Shown: positions 20,501 through 34,835 of the stretch, in pieces
Layout: each line of letters opens with the position of its first letter
How positions within the stretch are numbered: position 1 is the first letter of the stretch
Assembly: GCA_034440615.1 (NCBI GenBank)
Contig: JAOTOM010004332.1
Span: forward strand, 62,001 to 126,000
DNA: 64,000 nucleotides
DNA from: Ashinkailepas kermadecensis
Taxonomy: Eukaryota > Arthropoda > Thecostraca > Neolepadidae
Direction: 5' to 3'
Notes under the pieces: model-generated
What the model was told of the DNA's origin: nothing
What the model saw: only the letters and a program-made list of their open reading frames with translations
Database searches by the model: none
Translations under genes and position numbers: made by a program

Positions 20501-20819
20501 CCCGCCGCCGGGAGGCGCTGCGTTACTCAGGTCACGGCTCAGCTGTTTACAGCGAGCTCAACAGGTACGGTCTGCCATTCGACGCGACACCCTTGACGAT
20601 GTGCAGAGGCGTATCCAGAAGAGCGGACGAGGGGGCATATGGCGGTGCATTAGGTCCACCGTGGGCAATGCCAAGTGCTCACGGTGATGGCAATGCTAAG
20701 GCTCCTGACGCTACGCCTGGCCAGCTAAACGAGTATTTTGTTGGCGTTGGACCACGCATTGCTGGCGAGGTTGCTGGTCAGGATGCCTCCCCGAGCCTGG
20801 CCTGTCGTTTGCAGCGAGT

Positions 20820-22413
20820 GGGTGCCTGCGCATTCTGCATTGTGCCACTGTCCCTCTCCGAGCTGCGCGCCATCGTGTTCGGCATGAACAGCTCATCCAC
20901 GTGCGGGGGGTGGGAGGTGGGGACAGCATCAGCGTGGGTATGATTCGGCTGAGTTTTGACGTCATTGGCAGTGTGTTTCTGCATTTGGTCAACTCCAGCC
21001 TCACCACTGCCGACGTCCCCATATCCTGGAAGCACTCCATAGTTTATCCCATCTTTAAATCCGGTGACCCTACCAGCCCATCCAACCACCGGCCCATCTA
21101 TATTGTCCCGATCATTGCAAAAATTGTGGAGCGTGCAGTCCACCAGCAACTCTACGCCTACCTATCCAACAACCACCACCTCTCTCCTACCCAACATGGT
21201 TTCCGCCCCCGTCACTCAACGGAGACCGCGCTGATATCCATATCCGACCAGATCCTATCGGCCAATGATCGTGGTGAGGTGTCCCTCCTTTTCCTCCTGG
21301 AATTGAGGAAATGCTTCGATGTGATAGGCCATTCAAAACTCTTGGCCAAATTAAGCCAGCACGGTATTGACACTTCATGGTTTTCGGCCAATCCGAAAGA
21401 CCATACCCAGAGTGTCAGCCTCACTGACAGTCTGGGTCGCAGCTTAAAATCTGTGCCACTTCCAAACAACATCGGAGTTTTTCAAGGCTCATCTCTCGGC
21501 CCTTTGCTCTACTGGGTCTTCGCCAACGACCTCAGTATGTTCGCTGAAGGCGCAGTGGTCGTTCAGTATGCAGATGACACACAAATTTTGGTCACCGGAA
21601 ACAAAACTCGCATCCATAGTGTCGCTGCCGAGTTGGAACACGTCCTGGCCTCCCTCGACGTTTGGTTCCGCGGTGACGGTCTGAAAATAAATGCGGAGAA
21701 AACCCAGCTTATGGTCCTTGGCAACCAATGAAAGTTGCGCAATCTCCCAAACTTCACTGTAACGTTTCGCGATCAACAATTGCTTCCCTGTTCGGAAGTA
21801 AAACATCTAGGGCTCACTTTTGATTGCACCCTCAGCTGGGACTCGCATGTTTCCACCATTACCAGACGATGTTTCGGAACTTTGGCCGGTCTATCGCATC
21901 TCAGAGGCCACCTGCCACCATCTGTCATCTTGGTGCTCGTCAATGCCTTGGTCCTCTCTCAGATCCGGTACTGCACTTCGGTGTACGGAAATAGTTCACA
22001 AAAGTATATGTCTCGGATTTAAAAAAATTATAAACTATGGAGCAAAATTTATTTTCGGACGAATTAAATTTGACCATGCCACGGATCTGTTAGAGCGTCT
22101 TGGCTGGATGAGCGCTGAGAACCTGGCATCATGCCACACGCTGTGCCTAATTCGCAAGGTGCGCCGACTGCAGGAGCCGGCTTCATTAGCCGGCACCATC
22201 TCAACAGTCGCCGAGCACCGTGACCGCTTCACCCGTCAGGACCGGGACCTATACGTCCCCAGGTCGCGAACAGAGATGGGCAGGCGCCGTTTTTGTTCCA
22301 GAGGTCCTGCCCTGCATAATGAACTGCCACACGAACTGAGGCAACTGCCAGTTCTCACGTTTGGTCACCTCCTTGGACGGAATTTGTGCATGGGACTGGT
22401 CAGATTGACCTGA
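20820..22413 (+). pseudogene. Reverse transcriptase and C-terminal region of the non-LTR element (broken)
   Basis: Visible reverse-transcriptase signatures are FKSGDPTSPSNHRPI (about 21054), HGFRPRHSTETAL (about 21194), FLLELRKCFD (motif A, about 21291), GVFQGSSLGPLLY (about 21475) and YADDTQ (about 21567-21584). Motif A has Glu where the catalytic Asp is expected (LLE for LLD), a likely inactivating change. A TGA stop at 21729-21731 interrupts the frame, which then continues as a thumb-like region (LGLTFDCTLSWDSHV) until a stop at 22020. There the frame shifts, and KFDHATDLLERLGWM and VPRSRTEMGRRRF follow to 22413. This is a clear relic. Confidence 0.85.
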
Positions 22414-22690
22414 TCTACTTCCTGACTTCCTGTCGTACTCTCTGACCTCTTATCATACTTGCTGACTTATTATCATACTTGCTGACTTCTATCAGACTTA
22501 CCGTACTTGCTGACTCATTCCGTGCTGCTGGTATGAGGAATTGTTATATGTTTTTATTTGTGCCTGTGGCAGCCCTTTTCCAGTGACATCTGTTGTAAAA
22601 CTCGACAATAGGCTGTAATAGCCACGAGTTTATTGTGGATGGCCTGAATATACGTCTTTGTCTTTGCTTTGTCTTTGTCCTTAATAACAA
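22414..22690 (+). other. 3' untranslated region and tail of the non-LTR element
   Basis: It contains repeated ATCATACTTGCTGACTT units (22450-22515), the phrase GTAAAACTCGACAATAGGC, and a terminal TTTGTCTTTGCTTTGTC simple repeat. This is a plausible binding site and tail for target-primed reverse transcription. Confidence 0.6.
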
Positions 22691-22779
22691 TACAGACCTT
22701 TCAACGTCGGCTATCGTTTCCAAGTGGCTTGCATAGCAGGCACCTTAGTCGGTTTCATAACAGCACTTGTTCAGGTATT

Positions 22780-23560
22780 GCGGCGGCCGGAAAACGCGGC
22801 GTTAACCAGGACTTGGGCTGGCTTGTGTTTGTGCCACCACCTCGGCCGAGTACAGCGAGACAAATCTCGGCAAGCACCCGTCTGGAGTTCCGCGGCGCGC
22901 TGCCCCGGCGGCGCGCCGGCGCTCCGTCGGTACACGCCATCCCGTTGTTTATCCTGCACAATCGGGCGCGCCGGTGCGGCTGAACTTCTGTCGCGACCGC
23001 AGTCGGCGGCGATTTGCTGCATCGTCGGACGCGTCGGCGTCGTTGCCGGTGCGGCGACAACGCGCCATGTGGTCGCTAGATGGCTCTGGAGAGACGGTGA
23101 CAGCGCCGCCTGTTGGCTGAATAAAACATGGCGGCCGCGAAGGCGACGGCGACGGCGACGGCGAGGTTCGTAATTTGGCCGCGACTGCGGCCTCGCCGAC
23201 AAGGGTAACTCCCGGCGGACCCACACGGTAGTCGGTCGGTCCGCACGGCCAAATTACTGTGTTTACACGGCGGTGAGATGGTGGCGGCGGGTCGGACGCT
23301 CTCGGAAGGGGCCGGGGCGGGGGTAATCGTGGCGGTATTACGCTGTTGCCCGTTCTTCGCTGGCTTGCCACAGCCGGAGCAGCCGGACGAGGCTCGGAGT
23401 CGTACTTTGTGGCGTGCTCACTATGGCTCGGATGTTCCACGTATCCCTGCGTGTGGTCCTGGAGCGGGAGTCGGACCGAACTCTGCAGTTTCCTCGGAGA
23501 AATGTGACACAAATGAGATGAAGAAGACGAAGGGCGACCGCTCCCACCCACAAACATGAC
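22780..23560. promoter_or_regulatory. CpG-rich block, possible promoter or first exon
   Basis: CpG density jumps compared with the surroundings (runs such as GGCGGCGCGCCGGCG and GCGACGGCGACGG). Plus-strand AAAACATGGCGGCCGCG at 23124-23140 fits the YY1-type initiation motif seen at many animal start sites. The ATG at 23128 opens 26 codons (MAAAKATATATARF...) ending at TAA 23206. An AAGG-GTAACT at about 23201-23210 could be a splice donor instead. A real gene start is possible but unproven; a GC-rich repeat relic is equally possible. Confidence 0.3.
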
Positions 23561-24288
23561 ACAACCATAGCATTCATTCTACGACGCTGAAGTTGGGTGA
23601 TTCATGTTGAGTTGAGAATGGCCTTTCTGTCGGTGGTGAAAAGGCTTCTGCAATTCCGGTTTCGAGAATAACTCTTTCGGACATACATTGAATGTTTTGC
23701 TATTGTCTTATTGAAATGCAACATTATCGCAAGCAAGTCGCATTCTCTCTAAGCCATTTGTGTTTTGTTCATGGCATCGGAGCAATAAGGCACCTATTAG
23801 GGGTGTTGGTGCCAGGACAAAATGAGGGCTACCGGGCTCCAGCAGACCACGATGAGAAAATGGACTGGATACGGATAAATCACCCTCGTAGACCGATTTT
23901 CTCATTGTTCCATTGAGAACTACCTGCGGACAGTATTTGGTCGGTCGATCAACTTTGGCTTCGGCCATCTGTGAACAGTTGGCTGGTCTCCTGTTTGGCT
24001 ATTGTACTACAAGCACATAATCGTCAGAAATATGATGCCGACAGAACTAGTATGGACCAACCGGTGCTGTCCTCTCGTGGCTAGGCTCAGATACAAATGC
24101 CGTGCCATCTACATTGAGGGTGCGTTACCCCGTATGGCACGGTTAACGCCACCAGAGCACCTGTATTTAGAGCGGTATCAAAACCACCTCCGGTAAAATA
24201 TTGTGATGAAAGTTAGTAAAAGTATAAGTTTAAAGCAGATGTCCATGAGTGAAAAAGGCCTTAACACGCTGTGACACAACATTATCAG
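23561..24288. other. No gene or repeat recognised
   Basis: Short frames only; no motifs were seen. Confidence 0.5.
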
Positions 24289-24289
24289 G

Positions 24290-24855
24290 GGCGGTTCGCC
24301 CAACAAGGCACACAAGGCAGCTCCTCACCTGAGAAGAGCTGGAAAGGTTTTGTCACGTCTTGACAAGACATCAGGGGCTGCCCGGCCATTAAGGCACACA
24401 AGGCAGCTCCTCACCTGAGAAGAGCTGGAAAGGCCTTGTCACGTCTTGACAAGACATCAGGGGCTGCCCGGCCATTAAGGCACACAAGGCAGCTCCTCAC
24501 CTGAGAAGAGCTGGAAAGGCCTTGTCACGTCTTGACAAGACATCAGGGGCTGCCCGGCCATTAAGGCACACAAGGCAGCTCCTCATCTGAGAAGAGCTGG
24601 AAAGGCCTTGTCACGTCTTGACAAGACATCAGGGGCTGCCCGGCCATTAAGGCACACAAGGCAGCTCCTCATCTGAGAAGAGCTGGAAAGGCCTTGTCAC
24701 GTCTTGACAAGACATCAGGGGCTGCCCGGCCATTAAGGCACACAAGGCAGCTCCTCATCTGAGAAGAGCTGGAAAGGCCTTGTCACGTCCTGACAAGACA
24801 TCAGGGGCTGCCCGGCCATTAAGGCACACAAGGCAGTCCTCACCTGAATAGAGCT
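24290..24855. repeat. 86-bp tandem repeat, about 6.5 copies
   Basis: AGGCACACAAGGCAGCTCCT recurs at 24306, 24392, 24478, 24564, 24650, 24736 and 24822, an exact 86-bp step. Each full unit contains CTTGTCACGTCTTGACAAG, a perfect dyad with 7-bp arms and a 5-nt centre; the last copies have CGTCC in the centre. Homogeneity is high, suggesting recent expansion. Confidence 0.92.
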
Positions 24856-24956
24856 GGAAATTATTTTTGGATATAATTTTAGGACAAAATGATGCTGCAA
24901 TCCATTAGAAAAGAGGAAGATGGAAAACTTGGAAAAAAATGCAATGTGCGCTATGC

Positions 24957-25002
24957 GAGTATGACATGGTAAAAGCGATCGGCCTTTTACCATGTCATAC
25001 TC
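24957..25002. repeat. Perfect 19-bp-arm hairpin
   Basis: GAGTATGACATGGTAAAAG (24957-24975) and its exact complement (24984-25002) flank the 8-nt loop CGATCGGC. It lies 100 bp after the 86-bp array. No terminator-like T run follows, and a transcription terminator is not expected in this type of genome. Confidence 0.85.
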
Positions 25003-25009
25003 TTATCCC

Positions 25010-25985
25010 ATACCGAACTCTGAACCATAGCTCGATGTTTGTTCATGTACTTTCGGGGATATTTTCTATCTCTCTTTACTTTCATGCTTCGGTAGTTATA
25101 CGTGAATTGTTGCCAATGTTGTGGGTTGATGTTTTCTTACTTCGTGCTCTCAACACACAGTATCAGTACCTGTCATGACATTAAATATGTGTTCAAATGT
25201 GCGCGAAGGTGAGCAATGGTAGTGGTAGCCAATGTCAGCGAGCTCCAAAACGAGGTAGCTATGCATCCTAGACATCATCTCAAGGTACCATAGCGCTCTA
25301 AAATGTCGCCTATATTTATGTATATTTCAGATTGCGGTCTTGGATCGTACCTCCTGCATTTATATTCAGTGCTTTGTGCTAATTCACAGTCATGAAGAAC
25401 GCCGGCTGTATTTGTGTGCCTGTTTTACATCTAGCTATGCAGGCCTCAATGGTAACGACTGAACTTCGAACTGAGAAACGGGTCAGCAATTTTAGCAACT
25501 AACGGTTGATTTCGGCCCCTTTTCCCCCAGTTGACAAGTAAAATGTAATCGTGCCGTATGCGAAGCTGCGCGCTCCGCCGACCGCTGTCATTTGTCTACT
25601 CGCTCTACACTCGCTGGCCCTTACACAGATATGGGACACCTCAGAACCCCGAGATAATCTATGCTCCGATGCTCCCCGGCCTCCGTACACGTACCACGTG
25701 TCCGCATGGGCTCGCACAGTAGTGGGACAGATCAACCTCTCCATGGAGTTGTCGGAAAAGCCACACAGCGGAACAGCCGGCTGGAACTTGGTGAGCCTTT
25801 ACCCTCATCAGTTGGCATCTTCTCTGAAAATGGTGACTCCGTGTCACGTCAGATCACATGCTTGCGTAAAACGAAACGTAAATTACCAAAACAATTTTCA
25901 TTTGAATTTCATAGGTTGTTTTTGAAGTCCCACTGCTTTAAAAACTGTCAGTTGATCAATTAATTGGTGTTACGATCACACTGGC
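25010..25985. other. No gene recognised
   Basis: Frames up to 124 codons overlap on both strands at 25.5-25.9 kb without motifs. Confidence 0.45.
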
Positions 25986-25989
25986 TGCC

Positions 25990-26150
25990 TCAAGTAACAC
26001 AGCGCCAATTGGAACTTCAAGTAACACAACGCAAATTCAAGATTTAAGTGACACAGCGCTAATTGAAATTTCAAGTAACAGCGAGAACTGAAGCTTGAGG
26101 TAACACAGCAGCGATTGAAACTTCATGTAACACGGCGTCAATTGAAACCG
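25990..26150. repeat. 27-bp degenerate tandem repeat, about 6 copies
   Basis: TTCAAGTAACACAGCGCCAA-type units start near 25991, 26018, 26045, 26072, 26097 and 26124. Confidence 0.75.
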
Positions 26151-26743
26151 TGTATATCGACTGTGCGTTTAAAATATATCTATGTGATGTGAATTCGAAG
26201 TTGAATTGACCCGAGTTTGGGTCAACCGCCGACCATATTCACCGTTTTCCTCTTGGGTATTCGCTACTGAAATGCATTCACTGGCATCAACTGACTAGCA
26301 TTACTGGCATCATCTGAGTAACATTGCAGGCATGATAAGAGGAGCAGTATCTTAGATAATCTTAGGACACAAGATCTCTGCTCAGATTGCGGCAACTGAC
26401 GGATCGCAGGCTCCAGCCGCATATACCACCTTAATAAAGTCAAGGAAACGGCTGTGAGCTTACCATTAGCATTTACTTTCGTGCTCGCTTTGGTAAAAAT
26501 GGCCACCGAATTCCAGCTAAGGGAACCAAAATCAAGAGGAAGTTGAGGCCAGACGACGGCAGCCTAGGTCAATGACATGAGCGTTCCTCTTCGACTCATC
26601 CTAGAGCTCCACATGACCATTAATTTGAAACTGGCATACTTAAACAATCAAACTTAAAGTATTGCTCAAAATTAAATCCCACCAACATTTATCGTGGTTT
26701 ATATTGCGGCTAAGCTCTACCCTGTATGCAAAAGGTTATAGAC

Positions 26744-26915
26744 TGATGCATCCGGTGTCTTCAGTACTGGCTCTCAGTAGAAAATTGTGCAGGCCTTCTG
26801 CTTAGACAAACCCAAAGATAATATCGACTTTGACGCGTCCGGTGTCCTCAGTACTGGCTTTCGATAGAAAATTGTGCACCCTTTCTGCCCAGGCAAACCC
26901 AATGATTCTTGGGTA
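26744..26915. repeat. 87-bp duplication
   Basis: CCGGTGTCTTCAGTACTGGC at 26752 recurs with minor changes at 26839, followed in both copies by GATAGAAAATTGTGCA-like sequence. Confidence 0.75.
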
Positions 26916-27077
26916 CGTCTTCTGTGACCCTTGTGTTTTTTTTTATCGACATCATGGGGGATTCGCTCTCCTTCCAAGTCAAAGGTGATGCGGAAACTGG
27001 CCTTGACCCGGGTTAAGTGAACCAATGTAGCTCATCTGCTCATGTCCACGTATCCAGTCACATGCATATGCACATGT

Positions 27078-27262
27078 GTGCCCGCATGGTTGGTTGGTTA
27101 TTGGTTTTACGACACGTCGACCGTTGAGTCATATAGCGTCGCCAATCTCTCACGCCGATTGGTCGCGGGCGAAGAGTAGCGACAGGTGAGACTCGAACCC
27201 ACAATCTTTCGATTGTGAGACGAGCATCTTACCCCTAGACCACTCCTCCCCTGTGCCCCCAT
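27078..27262 (-). mobile_element. tRNA-derived SINE, minus strand, with target duplication
   Basis: On the minus strand the element begins near 27252 with a tRNA-like head. Its A-box is TGGTCTAGGGGTAAGATG (about 27226-27243), and its B-box GGTTCGAGTCTC is seen as GAGACTCGAACC at 27188-27199. About 75 bp of non-tRNA body follows, then an AACCAACCAACCA tail ending at 27088. Flanking decamers GTGCCCGCAT (27078-27087) and GTGCCCCCAT (27253-27262) differ at one base and look like a target duplication. The A- and B-boxes are internal RNA polymerase III promoters. The head does not fold as a clean functional tRNA. The truncated tail at 3084-3150 belongs to the same family. Confidence 0.75.
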
Positions 27263-27264
27263 TC

Positions 27265-28160
27265 GTACACAGCCATTTTGCGAGAGGTTTCACTTCGGTA
27301 AGGACCGGATAATGTACCAAAATTTAGGTGCATTCTTTTCATACATTACGTGCTGTTTCATTGCTGGAAAGAATGCAATACTTTAAGCCAGTATACAAAG
27401 CCACATAAAACACTCCCGTGAAATGAAAGTCCATGACCATTAGCATTTTTCTTGATGAAATCTGATAGTAATATGGAATGCAAAAATGCGCAATGGAGTG
27501 GAAGGAAGGGGGAGGGTGTAGTAAGGTCTTCCCCGTTGTATCCAATACCTTCTCGATACGATATACAGCCTTATTGCGCAATTCGAGGTGTAGGTTGACG
27601 ATTGGAATCCCATCAACATGCTGATTGGATACGTTGAAAACGTTGTTTTCGGAACAACGACGTTTTTATGATGCCGGTGCCGTGCCTGTAAGAATACCAA
27701 ACTCAAACTGATAGTGAATGATGCTTGTGCTCCTATCAACGTTAATGCACTTACATCATTCCCACTCGACTTAAGTCAGCTTACATCGACGTTCTCCGAA
27801 ATTACTGAGCATAGGATGCCCTTATCAATGCTTAGCAAAGTCACAAGGTTGGATTATAATAGCCCTGCCCGTTTATGAGATATCGTTGAAAAATAGGAGG
27901 GGTGTTCAGGATAATCTTGACATGTTTCCTGGGCAGCCCCATGGCGAAGGGATATCTTGCCGAGCTGTCTCATTTGAACTTGCTTTTTGAACATACTTAT
28001 ACTTCCATAGCCATTTTGCGTCGCAACTCCTTTCAGTTTTCGAGATCTTAGGGAACGTGAAATGGGCTGGTTCGATTCCACTCCGGTCGCATTGCGCATT
28101 GGGGAGCCACATAAATTTCGAAATGTGTTAGAAGTCGAAATAACTCAGCATGCGCATAAA
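27265..28160. other. No gene or repeat recognised
   Basis: Short frames only. Confidence 0.5.
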
Positions 28161-28164
28161 GGGG

Positions 28165-30405
<2,241 letters not shown>

Positions 30406-30411
30406 CTCAAT

Positions 30412-30583
30412 GCATACACACCGGCATACATACATGCAATCATGCATGCATACGCGCATGCATACATACACACACATACATACACACACACACGCACACA
30501 AACACGCAAACACACACCTCGCGACATTCCATGCCGGGTTGTCACCACGATGGACGACTGACCATGCTCTCTCTCTCTCTCTC
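30412..30583. repeat. CA/CATA microsatellite and (CT)n tract
   Basis: CATACATACACACACA-rich sequence runs to about 30522, and a CTCTCTCTCTCTCT tract lies at about 30568-30583. Confidence 0.9.
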
Positions 30584-30599
30584 CTACGTCCGCTCCATG

Positions 30600-33465
30600 C
30601 ATACTGCACATTGTCAACATCGATTGGTGCCACATTCTGCACGGTTGCACCTCTGATGAGACGCCGGCAAAAGCGCTGCTTGGTCGCCTTTCACATAGTT
30701 TCAGAACAGCATTTCAGCATATCATTGTATTGGTCTATAATTTCACAGAGAATACCTGCAGGTCAGCAACCATAGAGTTGCCATGTTTGGTTAAAATCAA
30801 CAACCATAGAATTACCATGGTGTTGCATGAGTGCCTCATTAATGAGGCATATCTCACCCGAAATCCACATATTCACCAAAATTGCCGGCATTATCCTCCA
30901 GTATTAAACGACCTTAATTACAACATCAACCATTCGTGTTTCGATGCAATTTAAAAGCTTGACACAGGTAATTACATGGCTCACTGCAAACGCACTCCCC
31001 TACATCCTTTTTGACTCAAATGTGTGCACATTGTTCAATAAATCGTCAAACACCCATCAACTTGTCGAGGATTCTTCAGATTTCGGACAACTAGTCGACC
31101 CTAATCAAATTTGGCCATCCAGACCAAATGTGTTCGGCTCGGCACCCCCGGAGTGCTTAAGTCACGGCCCATTAAATCGCATTCACATCTCCACCTGACA
31201 CTCAACTGAGCGCGAGAGACTGCGCGAGTGGACGTGGACGGCAAAGGCAGCTGCCTGGCAGTGAGGGAGCTACGCTGATTTATCTCCAATCATGGTGCGG
31301 GCGCCAGCCTTTGTTCGCCTTGCCCAGCCGGAGGAGGCGAGGGGAACTACACCAGCCATCCCTCCGGAATACTTTGCCAGACTGTCGTTCTGGCCGTTGA
31401 AGCGCGTCAGAGCGAAATGACTCAGATGAGGGGGGCATGCTAGACGTGCAGGGACGGCTCGGGTACCAAGTTTGGACGTTGGAATATATTCAATTTATAA
31501 CTCTTGTACATTTTAGGACTTAAATCTGAGAAGGATTTGCGCCAAGATGTAAGGAAACTGGTACCATCAGCTCCTTCGAAATACAAATGTTGATGTCTTT
31601 CTCACCAAATGTGTTCTTTTAAAAATTACCGTGGATGCTTATATTGTCAAATATTGACCAGAAGCTGTTCATCAATCTGGTCTTCGCGCGGTGTTGATTT
31701 TCTTAACCTACATCCCTCCTTGGACCAATCAGATAGTGAAATCCGGAGATGAGATCTTGGCTTGCCTCCCAATCCTCAGAGAGGACAATTTATATGCTCC
31801 GAGAGTAAAGTGATCATGGCCCAGGCTATTGAGAGTTCCTGCAGGAAGATACGCAATGCTAATTAAACGATGGTGTATATTCATGCTTAATATTGATAAG
31901 CCGAAAACATGCTCAATATTTCATATGTGGGTATTTGTTTCGATGACAAGGGAATTTTTGCATAAACAAAGGGATGATTTAGATATTTTCAGGGTCGAGA
32001 ATAAAATACAGAAAATGTACACTAGTCATAATAACTTAACATGAATCTTACTACATGTAGTTCAGTGGCTCAATGGGATGCGGATATATTCGACTTGAGC
32101 ATTGCTATGCAATTGCAGTAGCGATGTCACTTTATTTCAAATGGATGAACATTTTTTTTCTTTACAAAAAATACAACTAAGATACTCAGGGTGTTCTCCA
32201 GACCAGTGAAACCACATTATGGCAGTCAATCCATTTAAAAGAGTCTCAATGAAATCAAATCAATCAATCAAACGTGTGCTTTGGAATGTCGGTAAGTTGA
32301 CTGCATGTGTGCTTTGGAGTGTTGGTAAAATTGACCTGTCCTTCAGACAGCTGTGTAAATATCGGATAGGTAATGCATACAAATAATTACGTAGTAATTT
32401 CCCCGTGTCAATAACTTTACTACAACAAGAATAACCGTCACTTTCTCTGTAAAAATGCATAGCTTTGAGGAACTGCAAAATTTGACTCAATCGCATTTCA
32501 TAACTATATGTTAAATGTCAAACTGATGTAATAAAATACGTCAAACATAACAAAACGTCAAAACACATGCTACCCATTACCGTTTTAAATTACTCTCCAA
32601 TTTCATTTCAATATATTCGTTTTTGGCCTGATCATTACCAGAAAAGCTTTTTTAGACGCTAGATTAGTTAAAAAAATCCTTTCTCATTAATTTCCAAGTG
32701 ACGTATTCTTCACAAAGTGCAATAACTTATGTAGGCAACATGCCATTACCTTTTTTAGACACTTGCACGTGATCTGACAGGCTGCCAACCGCCTTATCTG
32801 CAGCACCAATTTCAGTATCACCGAGTGAATATCGCGCTGGCTGCCTACCGGCTTGTTTCCTAGGTCGACCCAACCGTAACTGAGGCTGGGTTCCGACAGC
32901 GAAGGAAATGGGCTCCGCTCCGACGTGAATTTTCAATGAAGACGAATGAACTGAAATGTAGATTGTTGGAAGTGCATGGCTAGGATGCTGATTTGGTGAA
33001 CACAACTACACCAGGAAGACGACTGGCTGGGCGAGTAGGCCGTCATTCGCGGCAATTCCATGGAAGCCCGTTTTCCTCAACCATGCATAACATATGCCGA
33101 CTTATAGCCAATTTGTCTGGTGGGTCGGACACTTCGGTCCAAGAGACGTCGAGTGGCACAGCACTTTACTGCGGGGAAGTTTTGCGGCAGGCGGCACCTT
33201 TTATCGTCGACTGCAGCGCTATCCATCACCAAGTTTGCCAGGCTTAACAAGGCCCAGATGCCGGATACACTTGTCAAAATTTCCGGCCTCCAGCGACGGC
33301 GCGCACAGCGTGTCGGCAGCATGGGTCTGCCGACCGTTACCGAACCTGCCCAGCGAGCCAGCAGCCACTCATATCTGTACTGCTGGACGAAATTCACCAG
33401 TGTCTTGACATGCGATTTAACGCAAGTGAACAGCCGACAAGTTTATTTTCATCCCCGCGAATCTA
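30600..33465. other. 2.9 kb with no gene recognised
   Basis: Frames up to about 122 codons overlap on both strands near 33.0-33.4 kb, without motifs. A small two-unit repeat of about 34 bp (GTGTGCTTTGGA) lies near 32275-32340. Confidence 0.45.
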
Positions 33466-33469
33466 GTCT

Positions 33470-34500
33470 TCACTCATGTTCTCAGTGAGGTGCCCTTTCC
33501 TCGGAGGGGTGGTACTGGTCGAGAGATAATCCCAGGAGGTGCAGCTGCGCCTACCACTGCCCGATCATGTGATCGAGGGGTAGGGCAGCACTGCGATCAG
33601 GGATGTGATGCATGTTCCCAGTGTCTCTCATGCCCTCTGGATCTACTAAAGCAAAGCATCATTTATTGAACAGTGGCACAGTCGTGTACACTGGAACACA
33701 CCAGGCAGAATTGAAGGAAAACACGTCAAGTGGCCGTGGTGATGCCAGTGGTTCTTGTTGGTTCATCTTTTTATGTAGCAGTGCTAGGTTTTTTTTCTGG
33801 CGTTATAGGAAAATTCCATTACTAACTCCAGATTCTCAGTAAATAATTAGATAATTAGAGTAGGCCGAGTTTGCTGCACAGCCGTATTCCGGTAAAAGTG
33901 CGCCACCTTTCATCGGCTGGTTGGTTGGCCACCTCTCACAGCTTTTCGGTGCTGACTTCAGATGAAACATTGGTGGTGCATGTTGTGGATCTCGTGTAGC
34001 CCTATCCAACGGCTCACTTACGTTTACGTCAACCCAAATCCTTTCATAAGATATTGGAGTTAATGTGGTTTCACCCCATAAGCATAAGTGAATTCTGCCC
34101 TCCACCCTCGAACCGGGTTAGTTCGATGCTTCGCTGCTTGGCGGCGTGACCGTACTGGCCTTTCCATGCGTCCACCATGGACACCATGGACATGCCATGC
34201 GGATTCTCTCAGGCATGTCTGCCTGAAATAAGGGGTATCCAGGGACATTTACCTTCTAATAGGGACTCTCCCCAGGCCACATTCCTGCAAAAGGTGGCTT
34301 CCTGAGGAACACCCCAACGCAGAACAAAAACTGTTCAGGTCCAGGAACATTGTCTAATAATATGAGCTCTTCTTGGAAGGACCTCTCCTTGATCAGCGCT
34401 CGAGAACTGGTAGCCGGTCGGCGGCTATGTTCTGTTTTACTGGCGGCTACATCCTCCTCGTGTTCCAACAATTACCGACGGGTACGAAGTAAATGCTGAT
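33470..34500 (+). repeat. Left arm of a large imperfect inverted repeat
   Basis: This arm aligns collinearly with the complement of 35340-36300. Anchors, with the matching partner position: GGTGCCCTTTCCTCGGAGGG with about 36275-36300; TTATTGAACAGTGGCAC (33664-33680) with 36090-36108; AATTAGAGTAGGCCGAG with about 35890-35910; CATGTTGTGGATCTCGTGTA with about 35778-35798; GATATTGGAGTTAA with about 35715-35730; GGGTACGAAGTAAATGCTGA (34480-34499) with 35342-35361. Identity by eye is moderate, with indels, so the structure is old. No long conserved frame is shared by both arms. Confidence 0.75.
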
Positions 34501-34544
34501 AAAAGTGAATGCGTCGTAAATGCGTAAATGCGTCGAGGCCATGC

Positions 34545-34835
34545 GTAATATCGCCAGCTACTCGACAAATGTTGGCCACGAGAACGTCACGGGGGAGGAG
34601 GGGGGTACACGTAATATCGCCCAGCACTCGACAAATGTTGGCCACCAGAACGTCACGGGGGAGGAGGTGCACGTAATATCGCCAGCTACTCGAGAAGTGT
34701 TGGTCACGAGAACTTCACGGGGGAGGAGGTACACGTAATATCGCCAGCTACTCGACAAGTGTTGGCCACGGTGACGTCACGTGGGGGGGGTACACGTACT
34801 ACCGCCAGCTACTCGACAAGTGTTAGCACGGGAAC
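34545..34835. repeat. 61-66-bp tandem repeat, 5 copies
   Basis: The anchor TCGACAAATGTTGGCCAC and its variants start at 34562, 34628, 34690, 34752 and 34813. Units contain GTAATATCGCCAGCTACTCG and ACGTCACGGGGGAGGAGG. Confidence 0.88.

Larger units (their letters stand above)
19560..22690 (+). mobile_element. Decayed non-LTR retrotransposon (CR1/jockey-like), 5'-truncated
   Basis: In order, the element holds an apurinic-type endonuclease (about 19590-20100), a linker, a reverse transcriptase (about 20820-21730), a thumb/C-terminal region (to about 22410), and a 3' untranslated tail with repeated CTTGCTGACTT units. It ends in a TTTGTCTTTG-type simple tail near 22650-22685. No ORF1 (gag-like) was seen, so it is 5'-truncated or its 5' part is unrecognisable. 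No RNase H follows the reverse transcriptase, which argues for a CR1/L2/Rex-like or jockey-like lineage rather than the I clade. At least three frameshifts and two in-frame stops make it inactive. Confidence 0.85.
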
